Below are positions 1 to 8,309 of a stretch of DNA of 64,000 nucleotides, piece after piece. The position numbers were made by a program, and so were the translations under genes. Each line of letters starts with the position of its first letter. Positions within the stretch are counted from its first letter, which is position 1. The stretch lies in the NCBI RefSeq assembly GCF_022836435.1, contig NZ_BQXC01000001.1, positions 1,128,121 through 1,192,120 on the forward strand, read 5' to 3'. The stretch comes from Nitrosomonas sp. PY1 (GTDB lineage Bacteria; Pseudomonadota; Gammaproteobacteria; Burkholderiales; Nitrosomonadaceae). The notes beneath the pieces were generated by a model. That model saw nothing but the letters and a program-made list of their open reading frames with translations. It was not told where the DNA came from and searched no databases.

Positions 1-123
1 AGGACTAAACGATTCCGCTGGCCGGTCAAACACAATCTGGGCGGCTTCCAATTCCGGATAATCGACGGCAAGTGCTTTATCATCCAAAATTTTCCGTAAG
101 GTTTCACTGAGATCGCGAATCAT
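1..123 (-). CDS. DUF4255 (Pvc16-type) protein, N-terminal fragment
   Basis: Only the first 41 codons are in the window; the gene runs off the left edge. The start reads MIRDLSETLRKILDDKAL and continues with PELEAAQIVFDRP, which is the typical opening of the DUF4255/Pvc16 family, a tail-terminator-like component of extracellular contractile injection systems (eCIS). Its ATG overlaps the TGA of the upstream AAA+ ATPase by four bases, so the two are translationally coupled. Family assignment rests on recalled sequence similarity of the N-terminus and on the ATPase neighbour. Confidence 0.75.
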   Translation of the reverse strand, partial: MIRDLSETLRKILDDKALAVDYPELEAAQIVFDRPAESFSP

Positions 124-2246
124 GAAGCCGCTCCTTTAAACCCATTCCAACTGCGGCCGAGTTTCTGATGTTCCCGGCGTGCTGCGTGCAAGAGGTGTGG
201 CATGCGAATGACACCGCCATCGTTCGCTGCATAAAAGGCCGAAGCGAGCCCGATGTTCTTAATATTACCTCCTGCTACTCGTATTTCCCGAGCCAAAATC
301 TGGAAGTCGACATCATCTCCAACGGGAACATCAGCAGGAAATAACGTTTCCCAAATACGTTTTCGGTAATTCTCATCCGGCATAGGGAACTCAATGATAA
401 ATTGTAAGCGCCGGACAAACGCATCATCCAGGTGATTTTTCAGATTGGTCGCCAGAATCGCAATACCTTCATACTCTTCCATTTTTTGCAGAAGATAACC
501 GACTTCAATGTTGGCATAACGATCATGAGCATCTTTAACTTCGGAGCGCTTCCCAAAAAGCGCATCAGCTTCGTCAAAAAATAAAATTGCGTTGGCATCT
601 TCGGCGGCGCTGAAAATCTTATCCAGGTTTTTTTCGGTTTCTCCAATGTATTTGCTGACGATTTGAGATAAGTCGATTTTGTAAAGATCAAGACCTATTT
701 GATTCGCTATGACCTCTGCGGCCATAGTCTTGCCCGTACCTGGCGGTCCCGAAAATAATATGTTCAAGCCACGACCGAGCGATAATTTCCTGCCTAATCC
801 CCAAACGTTGTAAACCGTGTATTGATGGTTGAACTGTAAACAGATTTCCTCAAGCTGTGAGCGTTGATCATCTGGTAGTATTAGGTCGTTCCATTGATAA
901 CTGGGGGAAATTTTTCGGGCAAGTGTACTTAGCGCATGGCCTGTTTGATTTCGTGCGGCAAGCATCAGGTCGCTTAGCTTAAGTTTGTAATCAGGGGTCA
1001 TCAACTTAAGCCATTTCGCCTGCGTTTGAGCCATTTCACAAGAGGCTGAAATCTGTCCTGGCGTAAAACGAAATCGTTGCGCCAAATGGTTGAAGTCTAA
1101 GATAGTGAGGGGAGTATCCGCTAAATGTTTTTGCCATAGTGCTTGCCTGATTTCAACAGTGGGCATGGTCAAAGCTAGCGTCATAACTGAATATAGACAA
1201 TTACGAAAAATCCAACCTTCATCCTTGCCAGAAAGCACTATGAGACCAGGATTCCGTTCAATTAACTCAGATATGCACTGAAATTCATGTCTATGGCTTT
1301 CGAAATCTAATACATCAGCATTCTCTATGTAAATAAGCGCACTCTGGAACCATGCTTCTAAAACGAGTTGTCGACAAACTTGGTTGAAATCCAAGTGCAT
1401 TTTTAATGCTTTTTCTACCTTGAAAGTAATTAACCGCATGCCTTTTTGCATGGCAATAGCTTCGGCAACTTGCTTTCTGCCAGAACCTATTTTGCCGTAC
1501 AAGTAAATGTTACACGCAGCATCTTCTTTGTCGGCTCCCGTTATCCATCTTTTTAAGGCTGTCTTAATGGGGTCATTCAAGTATAGGTCATCCAAAGCCA
1601 TAGTCGGTTCTGAATGACTACAAAAAGAGATAAGTCGTTCATCCATTTCTGTTTCACCGCATAACCACTGAACAAATCGAGAATTAATAAATAATGTTGA
1701 GGAGAGAAAAGAATAGGTTGCCTGATGCGCTTCAGAACCAAGCGTAATTAGTCCTGTCCTTAGCAAGGGCGACTCTGGGGTAAATCTGGCTCGATTAACC
1801 AGTTTCTCCTCAGTTGTCTGGCATAGCAGGCTAAGTGCCAGATCAATGCTGGGACGTTTTCGCGTAATATCGTCCTGTAAAAAGGCATAAATACGTTCGT
1901 AACGGAGATCGAACTCCGGAGCCATCGCAATAATGAGTACATCGATATCAAATGTGCTAAGGCAAAAATGCTTGGCGAGAAGAGAAAGTCTGGGAGAGTG
2001 CTTTATGGAGGCTTCATTTGAATTAACCAAGGAACTCCACAACAACGACTTGCATGGAGGCCGATCGAGTAAGCGACTGACTTCTTCTGGCTGTATTTGC
2101 AAACCCGGTAAGATTCCGGATTGAGCCGATTCGTATAAATTTTGGGTTAAGTCTAAAGCGGATCCTAGTAAACCATCCAGTCGAGTAAAAGCTATGGCCA
2201 GCCCTTCAGCTGCATTCACTTTATCAACTTTTATTTTTGTTATCAT
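120..2246 (-). CDS. AAA+ ATPase of contractile injection system type (Afp15/Pvc15-like)
   Basis: This 708-residue protein has two ATPase-like halves. The N-terminal half (about 1-230) has no motif I recognise. A first, degenerate P-loop (YGKIGSGRKQ) sits near residue 249. A complete AAA+ module follows, with Walker A GPPGTGKT near 500, Walker B FFDEADALF near 555 and a C-terminal lid. The paired degenerate/active arrangement, and the coupling to a DUF4255 gene, match the ATPase encoded in eCIS (Afp/PVC-like) loci, where it is thought to act in assembly or cargo loading. The ATG at 2246 opens the frame. The rest of the injection system would lie to the left of this window. Confidence 0.8.
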   Translation of the reverse strand: MITKIKVDKVNAAEGLAIAFTRLDGLLGSALDLTQNLYESAQSGILPGLQIQPEEVSRLLDRPPCKSLLWSSLVNSNEASIKHSPRLSLLAKHFCLSTFDIDVLIIAMAPEFDLRYERIYAFLQDDITRKRPSIDLALSLLCQTTEEKLVNRARFTPESPLLRTGLITLGSEAHQATYSFLSSTLFINSRFVQWLCGETEMDERLISFCSHSEPTMALDDLYLNDPIKTALKRWITGADKEDAACNIYLYGKIGSGRKQVAEAIAMQKGMRLITFKVEKALKMHLDFNQVCRQLVLEAWFQSALIYIENADVLDFESHRHEFQCISELIERNPGLIVLSGKDEGWIFRNCLYSVMTLALTMPTVEIRQALWQKHLADTPLTILDFNHLAQRFRFTPGQISASCEMAQTQAKWLKLMTPDYKLKLSDLMLAARNQTGHALSTLARKISPSYQWNDLILPDDQRSQLEEICLQFNHQYTVYNVWGLGRKLSLGRGLNILFSGPPGTGKTMAAEVIANQIGLDLYKIDLSQIVSKYIGETEKNLDKIFSAAEDANAILFFDEADALFGKRSEVKDAHDRYANIEVGYLLQKMEEYEGIAILATNLKNHLDDAFVRRLQFIIEFPMPDENYRKRIWETLFPADVPVGDDVDFQILAREIRVAGGNIKNIGLASAFYAANDGGVIRMPHLLHAARREHQKLGRSWNGFKGAAS

Positions 2247-2293
2247 TATCCGCCGCCAAACCCAATAAATTAGGGTTTTTTAACTTCTTATTT

Positions 2294-2315
2294 CCATCAT
2301 CTTTTAAGATGATGG
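2294..2315. terminator. Hairpin upstream of the eCIS ATPase gene
   Basis: A perfect inverted repeat with 10-bp arms (CCATCATCTT / AAGATGATGG) and a 2-base loop. It lies 48 bases upstream of the ATPase start. A run of T occurs nearby on the plus strand (around 2275-2282) but not directly after the stem. It could be a terminator for a lost neighbour or an mRNA hairpin. Confidence 0.4.
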
Positions 2316-2651
2316 CCTTGTTATTATCTTGGCAATACTACTAAATTATTCTTGAATATCCTTAGCTGTAGCCAAATTCCCAAGTCAACAGTTGCAATTG
2401 GATAATATCCCAATAAAAAAAACAAAACAACTTTTATCTATATTCCAATCAGACTCAAGGCCAATAACATAATTAGCTTGATCAATAGTAGTTAGTTATC
2501 CTTAAGAGGATATTCCAACAATTCTTTCTATTCCTAATGCTATCAATGCGGACTGGGGTTGGAGTTGCCTCCTTTGAACGGACACATTATGTTCTGCTTT
2601 AAGGAGAAGTAAGATGACTGAAGTGTGCTGTCAAAAATGGAGTCCATGTGT
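2316..2651. other. AT-rich intergenic stretch, no gene seen
   Basis: No convincing reading frame or RNA gene is visible. The part from about 2560 onward (near TTGCCTCCTTTGAACGGACA) probably already belongs to the outer end of the IS3-type remnant that follows. Confidence 0.5.
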
Positions 2652-2800
2652 TTAGGCAGTGCGTAGATTTGCATAGTACTGCTGCGAAAATTGCACAGGC
2701 GATAAATAGCCCAATTTTTCTTGCTTGCGCTGTCGGTTATAGAATATTTCGATATATTCGGTAATCTCAGCAATGGTTTGTTGGCGTGGTTTGTACTCCG
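2652..2800 (-). pseudogene. IS3-family transposase (OrfB) C-terminal remnant
   Basis: On the minus strand the last 37 codons read ITEYIEIFYNRQRKQEKLGY followed by LSPVQFSQQ. This is the characteristic C-terminus of IS3-family OrfB integrases (EYIE-FYNRQR-LGYLSP-QF). The catalytic core is absent: upstream codons lose similarity at once and run into unrelated sequence. It is a dead fragment of an IS. Confidence 0.8.
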
Positions 2801-2813
2801 TGATCCGATAAAT

Positions 2814-2838
2814 CATGATGCAAACGTTTTGCATCATG
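2814..2838. repeat. Perfect 11-bp hairpin
   Basis: CATGATGCAAA, a 3-base loop CGT, then TTTGCATCATG. The palindrome sits inside IS debris between the IS3 remnant and the left IS6 end. No T-run follows, so a terminator role is not supported. Confidence 0.5.
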
Positions 2839-2914
2839 GGTTTCTCGTGTGTGCTGGTGAGATCACGGTCAGTTTTCTGGAAAACGCGTCGTACAGTTTT
2901 TCGGCCATTGCAAT

Positions 2915-3167
2915 GGCTCTGTTGCAAAAAATCTGTATTGTGGCTTAGCATTGTTTTTTAGACGGACAGAAGCGAAGAGTTGTGATTTTAAATGACGGTC
3001 TTGCCAGAGCAGCATCATTTTGGGCTGTGTCAGATGGCACTGCAAATATGGAATCAGTTACCAACCCGAAATATGAGGGCGGCCAAGCGTTTTTTGGGAA
3101 AAGCATTGAAATCTACCAAGCCATGGGCACATCCAGAAACGATCAACGCAGATAAAGCGTCAACTTA
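2915..3167 (+). mobile_element. Left IS6-family remnant with terminal repeat
   Basis: It begins with GGCTCTGTTGCAAAAA, the terminal repeat type of IS6/IS26-like elements. From 3079 the plus strand encodes AAKRFLGKALKSTKPWAHPE and then TINADKAST before a stop at 3165-3167. This is the conserved middle of an IS6 DDE transposase. The start and the C-terminus of the transposase are missing, so the copy is inactive. A second directly oriented remnant ends at 4529. Confidence 0.8.
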
Positions 3168-3180
3168 ACCATTTACTCTG

Positions 3181-3633
3181 CTAATTTTTTCTTGTCATAT
3201 TGGTATCAATTTTTTCGATTGCGGCTTGTGTGTACTGTGACCAAGTGCTGTTTTCCTTTGATATTAAACTTTCTACCCGTTGAACGAAGTTTCGAAATGA
3301 CATTTCTTCTTGATATGGGTCAGTCCTAGTTAAAAATAAAAACTTTTCATGCTTTAATGATTCGCAAGTAGCTCTATATTCTGTCCAGTTTTCTTGAAAC
3401 TGATTCAAGCCAATGAATGCGGATATTAAAGCTATTAAAGTGCCTAGTAGTCCGATAACTAAGGTTGCTGGGAAAGGATCTTTCGCAAACCCAGCTATTA
3501 AGGGAATTGCTGAGGCAGAGAAAATTTCTATCGTTCTTAACCATTTAAACCAACACTGCGCAGCTTTGCTCTTCCGATCATACCAGTCGATTTGGCTGTC
3601 TACTCTTGATATTATGTATTCTTCTTCGTCCAT
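3181..3633 (-). CDS. SLATT (DUF4231) two-transmembrane protein
   Basis: The 150-residue protein starts MDEEEYIISRVDSQIDWYDR. The ATG at 3633 is chosen because AGGAG lies seven bases upstream; a longer frame to 3660 lacks a Shine-Dalgarno site. Two hydrophobic segments (about residues 35-58 and 62-85) are followed by the conserved LNQFQENWTEYR and ESLKHEKFLF blocks of DUF4231, a member of the SLATT superfamily. SLATT proteins are predicted membrane effectors in nucleotide-signal-dependent defence systems. No SMODS, SLOG or other partner is seen next to it, so it is a solitary cargo gene between IS6 remnants. The defence role is inferred from the family. Confidence 0.85.
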   Translation of the reverse strand: MDEEEYIISRVDSQIDWYDRKSKAAQCWFKWLRTIEIFSASAIPLIAGFAKDPFPATLVIGLLGTLIALISAFIGLNQFQENWTEYRATCESLKHEKFLFLTRTDPYQEEMSFRNFVQRVESLISKENSTWSQYTQAAIEKIDTNMTRKN

Positions 3634-4313
3634 GTGTGACTCCTGTTTTGTGTCTAACAATATGTTTCTTCATGATTTTCAGAAATACAAAAGAATTAAC
3701 ACAATCTGTAAACACACTTCACTTCTATAAGCACTTAAATTCCTAAGATCCATTTTAAAATAACTTCCAGGCGCTAACCTCACTAAAACCACTTATTGTG
3801 AGTAGTTGACGAGAATCAGGGTTAAAACTCTGCAAAAACATTCTTCCTTCATGGGCATCGAGTGTTCGAATTAATTGCCCTGTCTCGCCTTTACTGGTGA
3901 ACCTTTACTAGCTGTAGCCAGAAATGTAACATCTTTATTTTTATTTCAATAAATTTCATATCTTTTTCTTCTGATTCGATTTTTTTGGAATACAGAACGA
4001 TTCATAGCGCCTGAGCCATTTGAATTAATAACTACATTAAATAATTTTTCATCTTCGATCGAATTGATCGTTCAAGGTGATAAATTAATGACGTCCCATA
4101 TTGTAATCCCCCTTTTCATTTTGCTCTCGAAATTCAATTTCCCAAAAGATTTCTTTGATTTCTACATCCATAGTATCCAAGCGATGAAATATATAAAAAA
4201 TCAGAGCCTGATCATTCAAAGTAATTTAAAAAGGTCAAAGAGATTTGATACAAAATATTGAATAGAATTTTGTTGATTTGTGTGAATGGATTGTCCTAGC
4301 ACAAGATATTTAA
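3634..4313. other. Degraded spacer between SLATT gene and right IS6 remnant
   Basis: No intact gene. On the minus strand, about 45 codons ending with a stop at 4085-4087 look like a coding remnant (MDVEIKEIFWEIEFREQNEK, then GDYNMGRH), but the frame is closed upstream by a stop and I do not recognise the family. The rest looks like decayed accessory DNA. Confidence 0.4.
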
Positions 4314-4529
4314 CTGCTTTTGGAAAAGGCCAGAAATCTATAAAGCCATGAGCGCATCCAGAAACAATTAACACAGATAAAGCGCCAACTTTTGGCCTTG
4401 CCATTGATGAATTGAAGAAGGAGGGGTACGAAGGATACGATTTATCGGCGGACAATTCAGCGTTTACAGCGCATAGCTAACAGATCAAAGCTTATCACCC
4501 TGAAACCGCACTATTTTTGCAACAGAGCC
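4314..4529 (+). mobile_element. Right IS6-family remnant with terminal repeat
   Basis: It repeats the transposase segment of the left remnant (IKP-stop-AHPETINTDKAPT, with TGA replacing the Trp codon) and continues with FGLAIDELKKEG, the next stretch of an IS6 transposase. It ends with TTTTTGCAACAGAGCC, the exact reverse complement of the left-end repeat at 2915-2930. The terminal repeat abuts the stop codon of the next gene (4530-4532). Because the same transposase segment occurs in both remnants, they derive from two directly oriented copies rather than one interrupted copy. Confidence 0.8.
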
Positions 4530-5018
4530 TTAACGGCATACGCCACCGTTAAGTGCATTGTCAGGGTCGCAATCCAAAACTGATTCGAGCTCAACGAGCT
4601 TACTGACAAAAGGGGCAGAACACGGAATTTCTGATTCGCTTCCTTTATTATTCACTCGCAATCCTGCGTGGCGATGCTTACCTTCAGTATAATCAAAAAT
4701 TGTGTAGCTAACTGCTTGATTTTGGAAAGTCACTTCGATGCGATTGGTTTGAAAACGGAAATACCGAGCTAACAAAAATTGTTCTTTTCCTTCGGCAGGA
4801 TTTTCAGGGTACCGCAGCGCTATTTTTCCGGAACGGCCAAAGCGGTACTGCAGACCTCCTGATGAAGTGCCACAAAGATTAGCCCAGCTTCCTTTTTTGG
4901 TTTTGCAATGAAAGAATTGAATTTCCTGAGGTTCACATAAACCCAGAATTGGAGAAGCTTTTGCTTGCCATGACACCAGAATCAGGCCCAATAAAAAGAT
5001 AAGAATAAGCTTTTGCAT
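4530..5018 (-). CDS. Small exported protein, candidate partner of the muramidase
   Basis: The 162-residue protein begins MQKLILIFLLGLILVSWQAKA, a clear signal peptide with likely cleavage after AKA. The mature part has paired cysteines (LCEPQ, FHCKT, NLCGT, PCSAP, DCDPD, GVCR) typical of a disulfide-stabilised periplasmic protein. I do not recognise a named family. It lies 21 bases downstream of a leaderless muramidase gene on the same strand, the arrangement of effector-immunity pairs, so a periplasmic inhibitor is a reasonable guess and no more. Its stop codon touches the IS6 end, so the 3' end could have been altered by the insertion. Confidence 0.7.
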   Translation of the reverse strand: MQKLILIFLLGLILVSWQAKASPILGLCEPQEIQFFHCKTKKGSWANLCGTSSGGLQYRFGRSGKIALRYPENPAEGKEQFLLARYFRFQTNRIEVTFQNQAVSYTIFDYTEGKHRHAGLRVNNKGSESEIPCSAPFVSKLVELESVLDCDPDNALNGGVCR

Positions 5019-5039
5019 GTTTGTTTATATGAAGAAAGA

Positions 5040-6275
5040 TTAAGTCGTTTTAAAACGATTGTATGCTTCACTCAATTTTGTGTCATAGTTATTCGCTTTA
5101 TAATTTTGACCGTTATATCTCCTTGCGAAATCAACCCAATTTTTACTGCTTAGGGCTTTGAGCATGGAACTGTCATTGGCCACGAAGCTTACAAATGCCT
5201 TGAGGTGTTCCAGTTCTGCTTTTGTCATTGCGAAAACGAATGCTTCAACCGAATTAAATCCGGCAGCACGATAATTGCTTCCCATGATTTGAAATCGCCC
5301 CCAAGAGACGGAGCTCAGGGCGGCATTTGAATCCAGTTTATACGCCTTTTCTAGCTTCCCATATTGTTCAGAGAATTTTCCGTAACCGCCTGCTATTTTA
5401 TTTGAGATATCAGGATATGCGATATCGTATTTACCGCCAGTAAGTCGATGGAAATAATGACGTTCAAAGAGAATCCGTGGACGTCCAAGCTTATCAAATG
5501 CTTCACCGGCGGTTTCAACCTCGGCAATCGCTTTGATGACCGCAGATTCAACCTTCAATTGGCTTGCCGCTAGATTGTAGTCATTCTCACTCAATCCCCT
5601 ATCGGGATTGCTCTGCGGTTGGAATAGGGAAGTCAAGTCAGGCACTTTCTCTGTACTATAATTGATAGCAAAGCGCTTGTATGCTTCACTCAATTTTGAG
5701 TCATAGTTATTTTCTTTATAGTTTTGACCGTTATATTTCCTTGCGAAGTCGGCCCAGTTTTTATTACTTAGGGCTTTAAGCATGGAGCTGTCATTAGCTA
5801 CGAAGCTTACAAATGCCTTGAGGTGTTCCAGTTCTGCTTTTGTCATTGCGAAAACGAATGCTTCAACCGAATTAAATCCGGCAGCACGATAATTGCTTCC
5901 CATGATTTGAAATCGCCCCCAAGAGACGGAGCTCAGGGCGGCATTTGAATCCAGTTTATACGCCTTTTCTAGCTTCCCATATTGTTCAGAGAATTTTCCG
6001 TAACCGCCTGCTATTTTATTTGAGATATCAGGATATGCGATATCGTATTTACCGCCAGTAAGTCGATGGAAATAATGACGTTCAAAGAGAATCCGTGGAC
6101 GTCCAAGCTTATCAAATGCTTCACCGGCGGTTTCAACCTCGGCAATCGCTTTGATGACCGCAGATTCAACCTTCAATTGGCTTGCCGCTAGATTGTAGTC
6201 ATTCTCACTCAATCCCCTATCGGGATTGCTCTGCGGCTGGAATAGGAAAATCAAGTCAGGTACTTCCTCAGTACT
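5040..6275 (-). repeat. 618-bp tandem duplication within the muramidase gene
   Basis: Units 5040-5657 and 5658-6275 align with an offset of exactly 618 bases (206 codons). A central stretch of roughly 430 bases is almost identical, while the outer parts have diverged (for example NKNWADFARKYNGQ against SSKNWVDFARRYNGQ). The duplication is recent or kept uniform by gene conversion. Confidence 0.95.
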
Positions 6276-6284
6276 ATAATTCAT
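5040..6284 (-). CDS. Duplicated-domain N-acetylmuramidase (DUF3380 type)
   Basis: The 414-residue protein is two copies of one 206-residue unit. Each contains AIAEVETAGEAFDKLGRPRI followed by LFERHYFHRLTGGKYD and later SWGRFQIMG, the marks of the DUF3380 N-acetylmuramidase family, which cleaves peptidoglycan glycan chains. The conserved Glu of EVET is the likely catalytic acid. Neither signal peptide nor transmembrane segment is present, so it needs a holin or a contact-dependent secretion system to reach the wall. AAGGAG lies seven bases before the ATG at 6284. The partner gene downstream encodes a secreted protein. A phage endolysin origin is the alternative to a toxin role. Confidence 0.85.
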   Translation of the reverse strand: MNYSTEEVPDLIFLFQPQSNPDRGLSENDYNLAASQLKVESAVIKAIAEVETAGEAFDKLGRPRILFERHYFHRLTGGKYDIAYPDISNKIAGGYGKFSEQYGKLEKAYKLDSNAALSSVSWGRFQIMGSNYRAAGFNSVEAFVFAMTKAELEHLKAFVSFVANDSSMLKALSNKNWADFARKYNGQNYKENNYDSKLSEAYKRFAINYSTEKVPDLTSLFQPQSNPDRGLSENDYNLAASQLKVESAVIKAIAEVETAGEAFDKLGRPRILFERHYFHRLTGGKYDIAYPDISNKIAGGYGKFSEQYGKLEKAYKLDSNAALSSVSWGRFQIMGSNYRAAGFNSVEAFVFAMTKAELEHLKAFVSFVANDSSMLKALSSKNWVDFARRYNGQNYKANNYDTKLSEAYNRFKTT

Positions 6285-6590
6285 TGCATTTCTCCTTTAC
6301 TGAGTAAATCACAAATTATGTCATGGTTATTGATCCTGGAGCTATGATCATTTCTGGTGTATGACAGGTGATGTATGCTGAGAGGCTTCTGCCACGAGTG
6401 GATAGTTTTGCAAAGGTTTCTGAATGTGATTTTTATCACTTATACTATCGTTTTGTATTGTTATACTCCTAAGAAGAGGGCAGTGGTGCGGTTGATACAC
6501 AAAAATAACAATCTGTAGTTCTTGGCACGGATGTATATTATATACAATATAAAAAATACTCTTTGCAAGGAAAAATAAGGGGAGCAAGGA
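6285..6590. other. Upstream region of the TpsB gene with an IS-end fragment
   Basis: No gene. Positions 6363-6416 resemble the 3' end of the IS5-type remnant at 17.6-17.8 kb: GCTGAGAGGC, then a CCACGA block and GTGGATAGTTTTGCAAAG at 6399-6416. The promoter for the two-partner-secretion genes should be in the remaining 170 bases, but I cannot pick a convincing -35/-10 pair. Confidence 0.5.
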
Positions 6591-8243
6591 GTGAAAAAAA
6601 TCGGAGGATTTTTGCTGCTAGCGGTGGCGATTTTTTTTTATGGGAATGTGGAAAGTCAGCCGCTACCTACGAATCCTGCCAGTGCGCCAGCTCAGTCCCA
6701 ATCATTTTCTGTGAAATCGATTCATATTCAGGGCAATACATTATTACCAGAAAATAAGCTAATGGTATTGATTGCTTATCTTATTGGCGATGACCGCACT
6801 CTAAATGATCTTGTGCAAGGAGCGACTACCGTGCAACAAGCTTATCGCGAGGCTGGATATATAGGGGTCATTGCTTTTGTACCTGAACAAAAGCTAGAAA
6901 ATGGGAATGTCATTATTCAGGTACTAGAAGGGAAAATTGATAAGATAAACATTTCTGGTCTTGCAGAACGCGATGAAATTAATATTCTTAGAAGCCTACC
7001 GCATTTAGAGCAAGGAGAAACACCAGTTGCCAGGAATATTGATCGTAATATTCAAATGGCTAATGAGAATCCAACGAAGAAGTTACGAGTTACGTTGGTA
7101 GCCGGTGCCAACCCAGGTGGAATCAATGTTGATACTAAGGTAACTGATGAAAGGCCGCTTCGACTTCTTTTTGGGGTCGATAGTGCAGGTACGCCAGGTA
7201 CAGGGAACTTTAGGACAAACGTTGGGATTCAACACGCGAATTTATGGAATCGTGATCATATCGGTACGTTTCAGTTTCAGACTTCACCCACCGAGCCTAG
7301 TCGTGCCCAGATTTATAGCGTAGGTTACCGAATTCCTTTTTATAGCCAATTTGCGGCACTCGATGCATTTTATGCACACTCCAATGTTGAAAGCTTAACC
7401 TCAGCTGCCTCGGTTGGCGTCGGTCCATTTGGATTTACCGGTAAAGGTGATGTCGCAGGTTTTCGAGCTCATCGTTTTCTTCCTCGTTTGGGTGAATACG
7501 ATCACCGTGTCACACTTGGTTGGGATTGGCGGTATTTTAATAATAACTGTACTTTTGGAGGGAATTCTGGCATTGCTGCGTGCGATAGGATTGCTGCAAA
7601 TGTAACTATCGCACCAGTAAGTTTTGGTTATATCGGTCAAAAAGACGGGCCAATATTTTCTTGGGGGATCAATACCAATATATCCGGTAACTTTGGCGGT
7701 AGTAACCAAGCGACTTTTAATGCGGCACGTCTCGATGCAGATAAGCATTATGTTGTATGGCGCTTTTTTGGATTTACTAATTGGAACTTGCCAGCAGGAT
7801 TTGGTTTGGCAACACGTGTTTTGGCGCAATATAGCCCTCATGCATTGGTTCCTGGGGAACAGTTCGGTATTGGCGGTGGCGGCAGTGCGATGGGTGGTTT
7901 CATCAGTGTGCGCGGTTATCGTGAAAGGGAGGTTGTTGGCGATTATGGAACATCCTTTAACATTGAAGGCCTCGGTCCGGACTTTGCTAAATTAGTTAAT
8001 TCTGAAAGTTTGAATTTACGTCCTCTTGGTTTTTTTGATTTTGGCTGGGTAGGAAACAATTATCACATGCCTTGTAATGCACATGGATCACCCTGCGAAC
8101 TCGCCAGTGTGGGTGGAGGAATCCGCTTTGCCATTGGTAAAAAATTCTCGGGTCGCTTGGATTTTGGATATGCATTAGTGGATGGAACCCAGAAAGCAGC
8201 TGGAACATCACGCGGACACTTGGCAGTTAATTTCCACTATTAA
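6591..8243 (+). CDS. TpsB outer-membrane transporter (ShlB/FhaC/HecB family)
   Basis: The 550-residue protein has a signal peptide (KKIGGFLLLAVAIFFYGNV), a Pro-rich linker, a POTRA region beginning SFSVKSIHIQGNTLLPE (about residues 43-120), a second POTRA-like region (about 120-190) and a 16-strand-type barrel. The barrel carries the diagnostic VRGYRER motif near residue 445, which in FhaC lies on the inward-folded loop essential for transport. The GTG start at 6591 follows GGGGAG by six bases. It sits directly upstream of a gene with a two-partner-secretion domain, so it most likely exports that protein across the outer membrane. Confidence 0.92.
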   Translation: MKKIGGFLLLAVAIFFYGNVESQPLPTNPASAPAQSQSFSVKSIHIQGNTLLPENKLMVLIAYLIGDDRTLNDLVQGATTVQQAYREAGYIGVIAFVPEQKLENGNVIIQVLEGKIDKINISGLAERDEINILRSLPHLEQGETPVARNIDRNIQMANENPTKKLRVTLVAGANPGGINVDTKVTDERPLRLLFGVDSAGTPGTGNFRTNVGIQHANLWNRDHIGTFQFQTSPTEPSRAQIYSVGYRIPFYSQFAALDAFYAHSNVESLTSAASVGVGPFGFTGKGDVAGFRAHRFLPRLGEYDHRVTLGWDWRYFNNNCTFGGNSGIAACDRIAANVTIAPVSFGYIGQKDGPIFSWGINTNISGNFGGSNQATFNAARLDADKHYVVWRFFGFTNWNLPAGFGLATRVLAQYSPHALVPGEQFGIGGGGSAMGGFISVRGYREREVVGDYGTSFNIEGLGPDFAKLVNSESLNLRPLGFFDFGWVGNNYHMPCNAHGSPCELASVGGGIRFAIGKKFSGRLDFGYALVDGTQKAAGTSRGHLAVNFHY

Positions 8244-8309
8244 GAAAGACATGATTAAAAATCATAATATAGTATTTATTTGCTATTTGTGGAAAAGGAA
8301 ATAATTGCT

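Noticed and set aside
2915..4529. The inverted GGCTCTGTTGCAAAAA ends could mark one complete 1.6-kb insertion sequence.
   Set aside because: No intact transposase lies between them, the same transposase segment is present near both ends, and the flanking 8-mers differ, so two decayed copies around cargo fit better.
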